63,865 nt of DNA from an uncultured Opitutia bacterium (GTDB lineage: Bacteria; Verrucomicrobiota; Verrucomicrobiia; Opitutales; Opitutaceae), in the NCBI GenBank assembly GCA_903862955.1, contig CAIPAH010000030.1:292748-356612 (forward strand), read 5' to 3'. This document shows positions 34,699-42,934 of the stretch, in pieces (positions within the stretch are counted from its first letter, which is position 1; each line of letters starts with the position of its first letter). A program made the translations under genes and the position numbers. Below the pieces are notes generated by a model. It was not told the origin of the DNA, did no database searches, and saw only the letters and a program-made list of their open reading frames with translations.

Positions 34699-35631
34699 AT
34701 GAGCTACAAGATCGGCGTGGACGGCGGCGGGACCAAGACGGAGTGCATCCTGGTCGACGCCACCGGCCGCATGGTCGCCTGCCACGTCGGCGTCGGCTGC
34801 AACCCGAGCGTCGTCGGTCCCGAAGCCGCCGCGTCCATCCTGACGGCCGCGCTCGACTCGCTGCGCGCGCAAGCGGTCGCCCATCAGGCGGGCAATTCCC
34901 AAGGGCTGCCGTCGCAGCGGGACTTTCTCATCACCTACACGCTGCTCTGCATGGCGGGCAGCCGGGGTTTCTGGGACGAGTTTGCCGCGGCTCTCACCGG
35001 TTTCGGCCGCGTCACGGCCGTGGACGACTCGCGTCCCATCCTCGAACTCGCCACCTCGGGCCGGCCCGGCCTCGCGCTGCACGCCGGCACCGGCTCGTTC
35101 GTCGCCGCGCGGGCGCCGGATGAGTCCGTGCACTTCGCCGGCGGAGTCGGCTGGCGCTTCGGCGATCCCGGCAGCGGCTACGATCTTGGTGCGCGCGCGA
35201 TTGCCCGCGCGGTGCTTGAACTCCAGGGCTGGGCCCCCGCGTCGCGGCTCGGGCCCGCCGTGCGCGAATACGCCCAACTCGCCCCCACGGCCACCGCCAG
35301 CGCGGTGACGCGGCATTTCTACCAGCACAGCGATCCCACGCCACACATCGCCGCCCTCGCCCCGACCGTGCTCCGACTTGCCAGCGAAGGCGACGCGGTC
35401 GCCCGGAATATCGTGGTCGTCTCCACGGGTGGGCTCCTCGACCTGGCGATCAGTGTCGGCACCAAGCTCTTCACCGAGGCGCGACTCGCCGACGTCTCCG
35501 CCGGCCTGAGCGGCCCGATCCTCAACCACCCGCTCGTGGTGGAAACCCTCGCCGCGCGTTCGCCCATGCCGCTGGTCACCCTGACGGATTCCCCCATCGA
35601 GGGCGTCCGCCAGCTGCTGACGCGACTGTGA
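34699..35631 (+). CDS. BadF/BadG-type ATPase, N-acetylglucosamine-kinase-like
   Basis: A 310-residue sugar kinase-like ATPase (ASKHA fold). The phosphate loop is YKIGVDGGGTKTECILVDATG, the middle carries RPGLALHAGTGSFVAARAPD, and GGVGWRFGDPGSGYDLGARAIARA is the typical third segment, as in GlcNAc kinases of the BcrAD/BadFG family. It sits 13 bases after the UPF0309 gene and, with it, suggests phosphorylation and further turnover of an N-acetylated amino sugar. The C-terminus ends normally (PIEGVRQLLTRL). Confidence 0.88.
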   Translation: MSYKIGVDGGGTKTECILVDATGRMVACHVGVGCNPSVVGPEAAASILTAALDSLRAQAVAHQAGNSQGLPSQRDFLITYTLLCMAGSRGFWDEFAAALTGFGRVTAVDDSRPILELATSGRPGLALHAGTGSFVAARAPDESVHFAGGVGWRFGDPGSGYDLGARAIARAVLELQGWAPASRLGPAVREYAQLAPTATASAVTRHFYQHSDPTPHIAALAPTVLRLASEGDAVARNIVVVSTGGLLDLAISVGTKLFTEARLADVSAGLSGPILNHPLVVETLAARSPMPLVTLTDSPIEGVRQLLTRL

Positions 35632-35646
35632 GCGACTTTGCGGTTC

Positions 35647-36540
35647 ATGTCTTCCGTGCTGACCGCGAACTCCATCGTTTGCCTGTCCGAGCCGGAGTGG
35701 CGCGAACGCCGCGCCGCGCACGAAGCTCGCGTCTCGGCGTGGCTGACGCCTCACCAACTGCGCGCGTCGCGGGGCGAGAAGCATCCGATCTACGATTTTC
35801 TGTTCAGCTACTACGCTTTCCGCCCCGCGTGGTTGCGGCGCTGGCATCCGGGACCGGACGTCGTGCTCGCGGGGGAAAGTGCCCGTGAATTCCTGCGCTG
35901 GCCCGAGTATCGCGCCACCATCGACGGCGTGGCGCAGGATCCCACGGCTTTGCGGGCGTCACGGCGCGAGTTCGTCGCATGGCTGCGCCACCTGCTCGAG
36001 GCGATGCGCGAACGCCCGCCCTTCTTCGGCTGCTTTGGCCTGCACGAGTGGGCGATGGTCCATCGGCAGACGCCCGCCGAGGTCCGCCATGCCGCGTGGC
36101 CGCTGCGTTTTTCGCCCGACGAACTCGCGGCGATCGTCGAGAGCCAGTCCGTGTGCTGCACGCATTTCGACGCGTTCCGTTTCTTCACCCCGGCGGCGCG
36201 CCCGCTAAATCGCGTGCAGCCAAAGCGCGCCACGGTGGCGGAGCACGAGCAGCGCGGCTGCCTGCACGCCAACATGGATCTCTACAAGTGGGCGTTCAAA
36301 CTGGCGCCCTTCACGCCCAGCGAGTTGCTCACCGACTGCTTCGAGCTGGCGCGCGACATCCGCGAGGTGGACATGCGCGCGAGTCCCTACGACTTGCGCG
36401 CCCTGGGTTTCACGCCCATCGCGATCGAGACGCCCGCCGGCCGCGCTGAATACGAGCGCGCCCAGCGCGCCTTCACCGCCCGCGGCGAGCCCCTGCGCGA
36501 GCGCCTCATCATCCTCTGCGACCGGTTGCTGGGAGTCTGA
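35647..36540 (+). CDS. Conserved protein resembling actinobacterial '3-methyladenine DNA glycosylase' annotations
   Basis: A 297-residue soluble protein. The pattern HPIYDFLFSYYAFRPAWLRRWHPG is the hallmark of a family that in actinobacterial genomes is usually labelled 3-methyladenine DNA glycosylase; I recall this naming from memory and cannot confirm that the activity has been shown. Other conserved parts are PPFFGCFGLHEWAMVHR, SVCCTHFDAFRFFTP and RGCLHANMDLYKWAFKL. No known catalytic motif of a DNA glycosylase is evident. It follows the kinase gene by 15 bases and probably shares its transcript, which does not obviously fit a repair role. Start chosen at the ATG 35647; a TTG nine bases before is possible. 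Confidence 0.7.
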   Translation: MSSVLTANSIVCLSEPEWRERRAAHEARVSAWLTPHQLRASRGEKHPIYDFLFSYYAFRPAWLRRWHPGPDVVLAGESAREFLRWPEYRATIDGVAQDPTALRASRREFVAWLRHLLEAMRERPPFFGCFGLHEWAMVHRQTPAEVRHAAWPLRFSPDELAAIVESQSVCCTHFDAFRFFTPAARPLNRVQPKRATVAEHEQRGCLHANMDLYKWAFKLAPFTPSELLTDCFELARDIREVDMRASPYDLRALGFTPIAIETPAGRAEYERAQRAFTARGEPLRERLIILCDRLLGV

Positions 36541-36546
36541 AGGGAT

Positions 36547-36609
36547 TTCTCGCGACGACACCGCTTCGGTCGGGTTGGACCGTCGCGCTTGTCGCGGCCG
36601 TCGCGAGAA
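36547..36609. repeat. Dispersed inverted repeat, TTTCTCGCGACG family (copy 2)
   Basis: TTCTCGCGACG (36547-36557) pairs perfectly with CGTCGCGAGAA (36599-36609). Both this copy and copy 1 (24414-24515) carry GCGGCCGTCGCG before the right end. It lies between convergent genes. Confidence 0.75.
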
Positions 36610-36616
36610 GCTTTCG

Positions 36617-37534
36617 TCACCACCGCGCCGGCGTGCCGGGCGGGCGGACGTATTCCTGCGGGTGGACGAGCTTTCGTGCGAAGGGTTTGTCCTTCAGGCG
36701 CTCGAGTAACTCCGGCGAGGTGTGGTAGCCCCAGCGCGTGCGGTTCCACGAGGACCCGTAGCGATAGACGCTGATGCGGCGCTCGCCGGGATTCACGCGC
36801 TTGGCCGAGCCGTGGCACGTCGCGTCGACAAACACGATCGCGTCGCCCGCCTTCATGTGCACCTCCTGCGCGCCCGCCACGCCATCCACCGAGCCACCCT
36901 TTCCTTCCTGCCATTCCGCGCCGCGCTTGGGGTTGAGGAATTCGGGATGAATGATGTTCGATTTGTGCGAACCGGGGATGACCATCGTCGCACCGTCGCC
37001 GGGCCCGATGTCGGTGAACGCGACCAGCACGTTGATCTGCGCGCAATGGAAGCGGCCGTTGTGATAGCGAAATTGCATGCGCTTGCAGCGGTCGTGGCCA
37101 CCCGCGTGCAGCGTGATCGCCTCGCCGGGCCCGCGGATGGTGAAGAAATTCTCGTCGATGAACAGCGGCCCGTGGTGGTAATCAAACGTGTCCTGGCCAC
37201 CGACGAAGCGCTGCACGTAGTTGATGTAGTTCGGGTGGTCGATCATCCGCTCAAATGCGCCGCCCAGCTCATAGACCTGCTGGTAGCTGATGCCGCGATG
37301 CTCGGGATGGTCCTCGCGCTGCACCCAGCCATGCCAGCCCAGGCGCGGCAGCGACCGTGGGATCGTGTCGATGCGGGCGTTGGCGTCGGCGACTTCCTGC
37401 TGCGAAAGCGCGCCGCGAATCACGACGAAGCCGTTGAGGTCAAAAAGGTATTCGTCGAGCGTGCTGGGCACGACCGCGTCCGTCCGGTCGATCTTGGGGG
37501 GTAACGTGTGGTGGTCGTGAAAGCGTGGGTCCAT
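36617..37534 (-). CDS. Phytanoyl-CoA dioxygenase (PhyH)-family Fe(II)/2-oxoglutarate oxygenase
   Basis: A 305-residue oxygenase. Visible family parts: FVVIRGALSQQEVADANARIDTIP at the N-terminus, FTDIGPGDGATMVIPGSHKSN in the core, and DAIVFVDATCHGSAKRVNPGERRISVYRYG, which holds the distal Fe-ligand His and the 2-oxoglutarate Arg. It hydroxylates an unknown small molecule using O2 and 2-oxoglutarate. It is transcribed away from the AraC regulator with a 73-base AT-rich gap, so the regulator probably controls it. A second, distant PhyH gene is at 51802. Confidence 0.85.
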   Translation of the reverse strand: MDPRFHDHHTLPPKIDRTDAVVPSTLDEYLFDLNGFVVIRGALSQQEVADANARIDTIPRSLPRLGWHGWVQREDHPEHRGISYQQVYELGGAFERMIDHPNYINYVQRFVGGQDTFDYHHGPLFIDENFFTIRGPGEAITLHAGGHDRCKRMQFRYHNGRFHCAQINVLVAFTDIGPGDGATMVIPGSHKSNIIHPEFLNPKRGAEWQEGKGGSVDGVAGAQEVHMKAGDAIVFVDATCHGSAKRVNPGERRISVYRYGSSWNRTRWGYHTSPELLERLKDKPFARKLVHPQEYVRPPGTPARW

Positions 37535-37607
37535 GCGCAGACTGTAATCGAACTATTCAAAAACTTCTTTCGGTTTACTCCCAACTATTTCTTGTTAAGT
37601 AACCTCC

Positions 37608-38453
37608 ATGCCGCGTCCTTCCGCCCACGTCACCGCCACGCGGCACGAGTCGGAGCTGGGTTTCCACGTCTGGCGGATGCGCAACGCCGGCAACATGTCC
37701 GCGCCGCACACGCATCCCGACATCGAGGTGAATTTCCTCTTCGAGGGCGGCTTTTCCTACCTGCACGGCGGAGCGGTGGCACCCGTCGAGGCCGGCCGGT
37801 TCACGGTGCTCTGGGGCGGCGTGCCGCACCAGACGGTCGCGCCGGGCATTGTCGGGACCGGGATCTGGATCACCCTGCCGCTCGCGTGGTTCCTGCAATG
37901 GCAGCTGCCCCACGGCCTGCAGGACCGCTTGCTCCGCGGCGAAGTCGTGTCCGCGGGCCCGGATCCCTCCGACCGCGCGCTGCTCGAGCGCTGGCTGGAG
38001 GACGCCAACAGCCGCATCCCGGGTCGCCGCCGCGTGCTGTTGTTGGAAATGGAAGCGCGTTTTCACCGCCTCGCTCTCGCCACTCCCCGCCATCGCTCAC
38101 ACGCCGGGCCCGAGGGTGCCGGCCAGATCGCGCGCGTCACGCGCTACATTGCCGAGCACTATCGCGAGCCGCTCACCGTGCCCGCCATCGCCGCCGACGC
38201 CGGATTGCACCCGAAATACCTCATGCGCGTCTTCAAGAAGCAGTGCGGCGTGAGCGTGTGGGAATACGTCACGCGGCTGCGCGTCTCGCACGCCCAGCGG
38301 CTGCTCATCACGACCGACACCAAGGTCGTGGACGTCGCCCTCGAGAGCGGCTTCGCATCGGTCGCGCCGTTCTACCAAGCCTTCCACACCTACGCCAACC
38401 ACGAGCGGCCGCTTGCCTACCGCCGCAAACACCGGCTGCCTGCTCCGGCTTGA
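37608..38453 (+). CDS. AraC-family transcriptional regulator
   Basis: A 281-residue regulator with an N-terminal cupin sensor domain (SAPHTHPDIEVNFLFEGGFSYLHGGA, RFTVLWGGVPHQTV) and a C-terminal AraC HTH pair: REPLTVPAIAADAGLHPKYLMRVFKKQCGVSVWEYVTRLRVSHAQRLL, then KVVDVALESGFASVAPFYQAFHTYANHERPLAYR. The gene is divergent from the PhyH gene and followed by an esterase and a dehydrogenase that probably share its transcript, so a sugar or related carbon compound is the likely signal; this is inference. Confidence 0.92.
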   Translation: MPRPSAHVTATRHESELGFHVWRMRNAGNMSAPHTHPDIEVNFLFEGGFSYLHGGAVAPVEAGRFTVLWGGVPHQTVAPGIVGTGIWITLPLAWFLQWQLPHGLQDRLLRGEVVSAGPDPSDRALLERWLEDANSRIPGRRRVLLLEMEARFHRLALATPRHRSHAGPEGAGQIARVTRYIAEHYREPLTVPAIAADAGLHPKYLMRVFKKQCGVSVWEYVTRLRVSHAQRLLITTDTKVVDVALESGFASVAPFYQAFHTYANHERPLAYRRKHRLPAPA

Positions 38454-38469
38454 TTGCTTTTTCCGCGCC

Positions 38470-39330
38470 ATGACTCCGCCTAATTCCCCGCTTTTCACCC
38501 GCCTGTCCGGCTGGCTGCAGGGCGGCGCAATCCGCGTCGAGCGGCTCCGGGCGGTGCACTCACCGGAACTGGGCAACCGGCGCACGATCACGGTTTATTT
38601 GCCGCCGGGCTACACGCACGACCGCGAATTTCCGCTGCTAATCGCCCACGACGGCCAGGAAATGAACGCTTGGAAACTCTCCGATGCCCTCCGGCAGCAC
38701 CACGCGGCGGGCCATGTCACCCCCATCGTTGCCACCATCCCCGCGAATGCCGACCGCATGCACGAATACGGCACCGCGGGGCGGCTCAACTCCCAAGGCC
38801 TGGGCTCGCGCGCCGCGGAATTCCAGCTGTTTGTCACCGACACCGTCGTGCCGCTGCTGCGCCGGCGCTACCAGGTTTCGCGCCGGCCCGCGCACACCGC
38901 CGTGATGGGCGCGTCGCTGGGGGGACTCTCCGCCTTTGATCTCGCCTGGCGCCGGCCGGATTTGTTCGGCGCGGTGGGCGTTTTCTCCGGCTCATTCTGG
39001 TGGCGCACCAGCAATGCGAGCGTGGCGGAGCAACAGGCGTCGCGGATCGCGCACCAACTTGTGCGCGAGAACGCCGCGAGGCCCGCGCTGCGCCTGTGGT
39101 TTCAGGCCGGCACGCACGACGAGCAGGATGACCGCGACGGCAACGGCGTGATCGACGCGATCCAGGACACCACCGAGCTGATCGACGAGCTCGCGACCAA
39201 GGGGTTCAACGTGGGCCGCGACGTCGTTTATCACCAGACGGACGGTGGCATCCATCACCCGTCCACGTGGGCCCGGGAGCTGCCGGCCTTCCTGCGCTGG
39301 GCCTTTCCCGAACCGCAATTTCTCCCATGA
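38470..39330 (+). CDS. Alpha/beta-hydrolase esterase (BesA/esterase D-like)
   Basis: A 286-residue esterase of the putative esterase family. The nucleophile elbow is GASLGGLSAFDLAW, the oxyanion region YLPPGYTHDREFPLLIAHDGQEM matches the family, and GIHHPSTWARELPAFLRWAF supplies the catalytic His. A DRDGNGVIDAIQD segment before the last third has the spacing of an EF-hand calcium loop. The gene overlaps the next one (ATGA). Likely acts on an ester of a sugar or siderophore type compound; unknown. Confidence 0.85.
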   Translation: MTPPNSPLFTRLSGWLQGGAIRVERLRAVHSPELGNRRTITVYLPPGYTHDREFPLLIAHDGQEMNAWKLSDALRQHHAAGHVTPIVATIPANADRMHEYGTAGRLNSQGLGSRAAEFQLFVTDTVVPLLRRRYQVSRRPAHTAVMGASLGGLSAFDLAWRRPDLFGAVGVFSGSFWWRTSNASVAEQQASRIAHQLVRENAARPALRLWFQAGTHDEQDDRDGNGVIDAIQDTTELIDELATKGFNVGRDVVYHQTDGGIHHPSTWARELPAFLRWAFPEPQFLP

Positions 39331-40517
39331 AAAGGAAAATCTCCGAATTGCAGATCGGCCTCATCGGCTCCGGCGGACGCGGCACGCTCCTCGGTGCGCT
39401 CGCCCACCGGCCCGGCCGCGGCTCGCGCGTGGTGGCCTGCTGTGATGTGAGCGACGCGACACTCGCGCGCAACCGCGCGGACTACGGCGCCGGCCTCTTC
39501 ACGACGGACGACTACCGCGCGCTGCTCGCCCGGAAGCTCGACGCCGTGATCATCGCCACGCCGGATTTCCTGCACGAGGCCCAAGCTGTCGCCGCGGCGG
39601 CGCGCGGCCTGGCCATTTACCTCGAGAAACCGATGGCGCTCAGCATCGCCGGATGCGACCGGATCCTTCGCGCCGCGGCGAAGACCCGCGCGCGCCTCTA
39701 CGTCGGCCACAACATGCGGCACATGCCGTTCGTGCGGAAGATGAAGTCCCTGATCGACGGCGGCGCGATCGGTGAGGTGAAAGCGTGCTGGGTGCGGCAC
39801 TTTGTCGGCCACGGCGGCGATTTCTATTTTCGCGACTGGCATGCCGAGCAGCGCTACACGAACAGCCTGCTGCTGCAGAAAGCGGCGCACGACCTCGACA
39901 TCATCCACTGGCTCTGCGGCGGCTACGCCCGGAAAGTGAATGCCTTCGGCGCGCTCACGCTGTTTGGCGGCCTGCCCGGCCGCAAACCCGCGACCCGGGG
40001 ACTCAGCCGGCTGCGGCCCGGCGAGATGAAGCTCACGGCTTTTCCCTACACCCGTGCCCGGGGCTTCAACCACCGGATCGACGTTGAGGACCTCAGCACG
40101 GTGCAGCTGCAGCTCGATAACGGCGTGCTCGCGACCTACACGCAGTGCCACTTCACCCCCGACTACTGGCGCAACTACGTCGTGATCGGCACGGAGGGAC
40201 GGATCGAGAATTTCGGCAACGGCGAGCCCGGCACATGCGTGCGCGTCTGGAATCGGCGCAAGCAGGGCTACGATGCCGCGGGGGACGTCACGTATCGCAT
40301 TCCCGTGAGCCGCGGCGCGCACGGCGGAGCGGATCCGCGGATCATGGAGGAGTTTTTGCGCTTCGCCCGTTCCGGCGGAAAGACCGACACGTCGCCCATC
40401 GCCGCGCGAGAGAGCATCGCCGCGGGTTGCGTGGCGACGGAGTCACTGCGGGCCGGCGGGGCTCTGCGATCCGTGCCCCGCCTCTCGCCCGCGCTCGCCC
40501 GGCACTTCCGCGGCTGA
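39327..40517 (+). CDS. Gfo/Idh/MocA-family NAD(P)-dependent oxidoreductase
   Basis: A 396-residue dehydrogenase from the ATG at 39327 (overlapping the esterase stop). The Rossmann motif is IGLIGSGGRGTLLGAL. The central DAVIIATPDFLHEAQAVAAAARGLAIYLEKPMAL, with the Lys of EKP as the catalytic residue, and VGHNMRHMPFV are standard. The C-terminal sugar-binding domain shows LQLDNGVLATYTQCHFTPDYWRNYVVIGTEGRIENFG. Sugar or inositol-type substrate; identity not readable. It forms a probable operon with the AraC and esterase genes. Confidence 0.9.
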   Translation: MKRKISELQIGLIGSGGRGTLLGALAHRPGRGSRVVACCDVSDATLARNRADYGAGLFTTDDYRALLARKLDAVIIATPDFLHEAQAVAAAARGLAIYLEKPMALSIAGCDRILRAAAKTRARLYVGHNMRHMPFVRKMKSLIDGGAIGEVKACWVRHFVGHGGDFYFRDWHAEQRYTNSLLLQKAAHDLDIIHWLCGGYARKVNAFGALTLFGGLPGRKPATRGLSRLRPGEMKLTAFPYTRARGFNHRIDVEDLSTVQLQLDNGVLATYTQCHFTPDYWRNYVVIGTEGRIENFGNGEPGTCVRVWNRRKQGYDAAGDVTYRIPVSRGAHGGADPRIMEEFLRFARSGGKTDTSPIAARESIAAGCVATESLRAGGALRSVPRLSPALARHFRG

Positions 40518-40544
40518 CGACGACGAGAAGACCGCAGGGACAAT

Positions 40545-41174
40545 TCACCGCGTGAGACTCGTCGCACCCGGCCTCATGGTGGTCGGCGGAGGTTCCGAGG
40601 CCGGCGGGGCAGGCGTGTAGAAATCCTGGATGGCGTAAACCAAGGGCTGGCCGCGCAAAACCACGGCGATGCGCGTGCCGCAGCCAAGGTAGTGCAGCTT
40701 GGGGTTGAGCAGGTTGGCGCGGTGGCCGGGAGAATCCAGCCAAGCGTCCACAAGCAGCCGGGCCAGCTCGCGGTAGGAGTAATCGCCGCCGGCCTCGCGG
40801 TTTTTGGCGGGCACGGTTGCGGCGTTTTCCGCCACTGTCCCCTCGGGCAGACCCGCCGCGTGCACGCGAGCGGCCGGTGTGCCCATGTTTTCAAGCGGGT
40901 TGTCGTGCCCGCTGTGAATGCGAATCTCCTCCATCGCCGCCTGCCCGTCGGCGGCGGCCGCCAACCGCGCGTCAGGTTTCAGCGCTGCCACGCCGTGTTG
41001 GGCGCGCGCTTCGTTCGTCGCCCGAAAAATCTCCTGCGCAAGCAGGGCGGGCTCAAACGTGTCCAGTGTCACGGTCCGCCACGCCGCCTCGCCTTCGGCC
41101 CCACGCGCCGCGCCGGCCCCGGCCAGGCCGGCGAGCAAAACCAGCAACAGGGCGAGGGGCCGGGCGCACGTCAT
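40545..41174 (-). CDS. Exported CAP-domain (SCP-like) protein
   Basis: A 209-residue exported protein with signal peptide ARPLALLLVLLAGLAGAGAARG. One CAP domain follows: QEIFRATNEARAQHGVAALKPDARLAAAADGQAA, HSGHDNPLENMG, TVAENAATV, and LVDAWLDSPGHRANLLNPKLHYLGCGT, which matches the SCP/PR1 fold. Bacterial CAP proteins are mostly uncharacterised and may act at the cell wall. The ATG at 41174 matches the signal peptide; upstream codons are unlikely to be translated. Confidence 0.87.
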   Translation of the reverse strand: MTCARPLALLLVLLAGLAGAGAARGAEGEAAWRTVTLDTFEPALLAQEIFRATNEARAQHGVAALKPDARLAAAADGQAAMEEIRIHSGHDNPLENMGTPAARVHAAGLPEGTVAENAATVPAKNREAGGDYSYRELARLLVDAWLDSPGHRANLLNPKLHYLGCGTRIAVVLRGQPLVYAIQDFYTPAPPASEPPPTTMRPGATSLTR

Positions 41175-41291
41175 GCGCGGAGCCAAATCGCTTTTGGCGT
41201 CGGCGCCAGCGGATTTCCCGTGGAAGTTTTCGGCTCCGGCCGGCGATGAGCAAGGCTCGCCAGTGCGCCGAGGCGGTCTCATGTTGAACCC

Positions 41292-42377
41292 ATGGAGGGC
41301 ACGAATCAACAGCATCCCCCGACGCAGAAGAAACCCTGCATGCCCGTGCTGGACGGTCTGCGGGGCTACCTGACACGCTACAAGCGCGAGCGGGATCTAC
41401 CGGTCACTTATGCCCGGTTGCGCGATTTCCACGAAGCGATTCCCCTGACCGACGCCGCTGGCAAGCCCACACTGTGGGACAGCGTCATCTACCGGGCCGA
41501 CGAGATGGGCCAGCTCTACAATGACCTGAAGCAGGTCTACGCATTGCTGCGGGTCGATGGCGACCGGAGCATCATGGACCACCTCTACATCGACCGCGTG
41601 GACTTCTGCAGCTTCGGCAATTCCACGCCGTTTCGCATCCGCGTCGTCAACGCCTACAACGACAACCAGGATTATTTCTACGTGAAGCAGGCCGACGCGT
41701 CGCGCGTCTACGGCCTCGAACTCGAGCACCTGCTCTCCCCCAACCGGCTCAACTTTCTCACGCTCGGCGCCACGCTCGTCGAGGAGCACATCGCGGGGAT
41801 CCCCGGCGACGTGTTCATCAACCGCTGGATGAACGACCAGCAGCTCAGCCCGGTGCGCGTGGCGAAGGAGATGGTGAAGTTCAACGAGCGGTGCTTCGTG
41901 CGCCTGCTCGGCGACATGCGGTCCTACAACTACGTCGTCGTCGTCACCCCGGATTTCGAGAGCGCGCAGATCCGCATCCGCGCAATGGATTTCGACCAGC
42001 AATCGTATCACGGGCGGAAAAACTTCTACCTGCCGCAGTTCTTCAAGGAAAACGCCGCTGTCGTCGCCTTTTGCACCAAGCACCTGCACACGCGCACCGC
42101 CCTGCAGTATCAGCGGGAGGAACAGACGCTCATGCTGCAGCGTGCCGAGCTGGCCCACGTGCGGCTGGGGGTGCTGCTCGACGAGATGGCGCGCGATCCA
42201 ATCGCGCCGCCCAACAACGTGCACGAGCTGCGCGCGCAGCTGGCGGACCACTACCAGCGCAACGAGTATCTGCGCTGCGAGTCCATGGGCGACCTGGTGC
42301 GGGAAAACCTCGAGTCGATCCGGCGCATGATCGACCTCCCGGGCCGGCCGGAGATGCTGGGCAAGTTCGTGTTCTGA
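41292..42377 (+). CDS. Unrecognised protein with protein-kinase-like catalytic residues
   Basis: A 361-residue cytoplasmic protein that I do not recognise. Arranged in order are features of the protein-kinase-like fold: Lys132 (YFYVKQ), an acidic helix E143/E145 (YGLELEHLL), a catalytic-loop-like LGDMRSYNYVV where Asp208 and Asn213 have the kinase D-x4-N spacing, and MDFDQQ, where Asp233/Asp235 match the metal-binding DFG/DFD. No glycine-rich loop is evident. The C-terminus (240-361) is helical and charged. An ATG at 41340 would remove 16 residues. Kinase function is inference; a pseudokinase or other ATP-grasping protein remains possible. Confidence 0.7.
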   Translation: MEGTNQQHPPTQKKPCMPVLDGLRGYLTRYKRERDLPVTYARLRDFHEAIPLTDAAGKPTLWDSVIYRADEMGQLYNDLKQVYALLRVDGDRSIMDHLYIDRVDFCSFGNSTPFRIRVVNAYNDNQDYFYVKQADASRVYGLELEHLLSPNRLNFLTLGATLVEEHIAGIPGDVFINRWMNDQQLSPVRVAKEMVKFNERCFVRLLGDMRSYNYVVVVTPDFESAQIRIRAMDFDQQSYHGRKNFYLPQFFKENAAVVAFCTKHLHTRTALQYQREEQTLMLQRAELAHVRLGVLLDEMARDPIAPPNNVHELRAQLADHYQRNEYLRCESMGDLVRENLESIRRMIDLPGRPEMLGKFVF

Positions 42378-42379
42378 CC

Positions 42380-42841
42380 CTACTCAACCCGGCCCTCGTC
42401 GAACTCGATGAGGTCCACCACGCTGACAATCTGGTCCACGCGATCGGCGCAGCCCATCGCCGTCAGGGCTTCGCGCAGAAATTCGCGTCCGCTGGCAGTC
42501 ATGCCCTTTTGCACGTAGTCCCGGTTCCATTTCGCCACGCACCGGTCCGCGGGCAAGAGGGCCTGCAGCCCGGCGTCGATTTCCGCGTCGTTCGCGGATT
42601 CGAAAACTATTTTCTCCACCGCCGCCGGATCGATGCCGAGGTGCAGGCACAGGAAGCGATCCATGCCGCGCTTGTAATTTTTCGCGTAGCTCGGCGGCAG
42701 TGCGCCATGGGCCTTCACGTATTTGCACTTCGCAATGAACCGCGGGAGGTGCAGCAGACCTGTCGCGGCGTGCGGCAGGTAGGCCGACGGCAGCGCCGTG
42801 AGCACCGCGCCGGAGGAACCCGGGATGGGTTTGGATGGCAT
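42380..42841 (-). CDS. DUF5069-like protein, second copy
   Basis: A 153-residue protein of the DUF5069 type from the ATG at 42841. It shares with the copy at 21033 the pattern of a short Pro-rich start, a central basic helix (LPRFIAKCKYVKAHGALPPSYAKNYKRGMDRFLCLHLGI) and an end in VVDLIEFDEGR. Overall similarity is low, and assignment rests mainly on the ending and helix. Convergent with the kinase-like gene, two bases apart. Confidence 0.65.
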   Translation of the reverse strand: MPSKPIPGSSGAVLTALPSAYLPHAATGLLHLPRFIAKCKYVKAHGALPPSYAKNYKRGMDRFLCLHLGIDPAAVEKIVFESANDAEIDAGLQALLPADRCVAKWNRDYVQKGMTASGREFLREALTAMGCADRVDQIVSVVDLIEFDEGRVE

Positions 42842-42846
42842 GGCGT

Positions 42847-42910
42847 GTTGTCGCCCGCCGAGGCGCGGGCGACAACATCGAATGGGTCCTATGAGACCCA
42901 TGGGACCTAT
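42847..42910. repeat. Compound hairpin element before the DUF5069 gene
   Basis: GTTGTCGCCCGC (42847-42858) pairs perfectly with GCGGGCGACAAC (42865-42876). Directly after, ATGGGTC (42882-42888) pairs with GACCCAT (42895-42901), and GGGACC at 42902-42907 can pair with GGTCC. It occupies the space between mgsA and the DUF5069 gene on the minus strand. Confidence 0.75.
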
Positions 42911-42934
42911 GCGCCCGGACGCCGGAAGGCCGCC

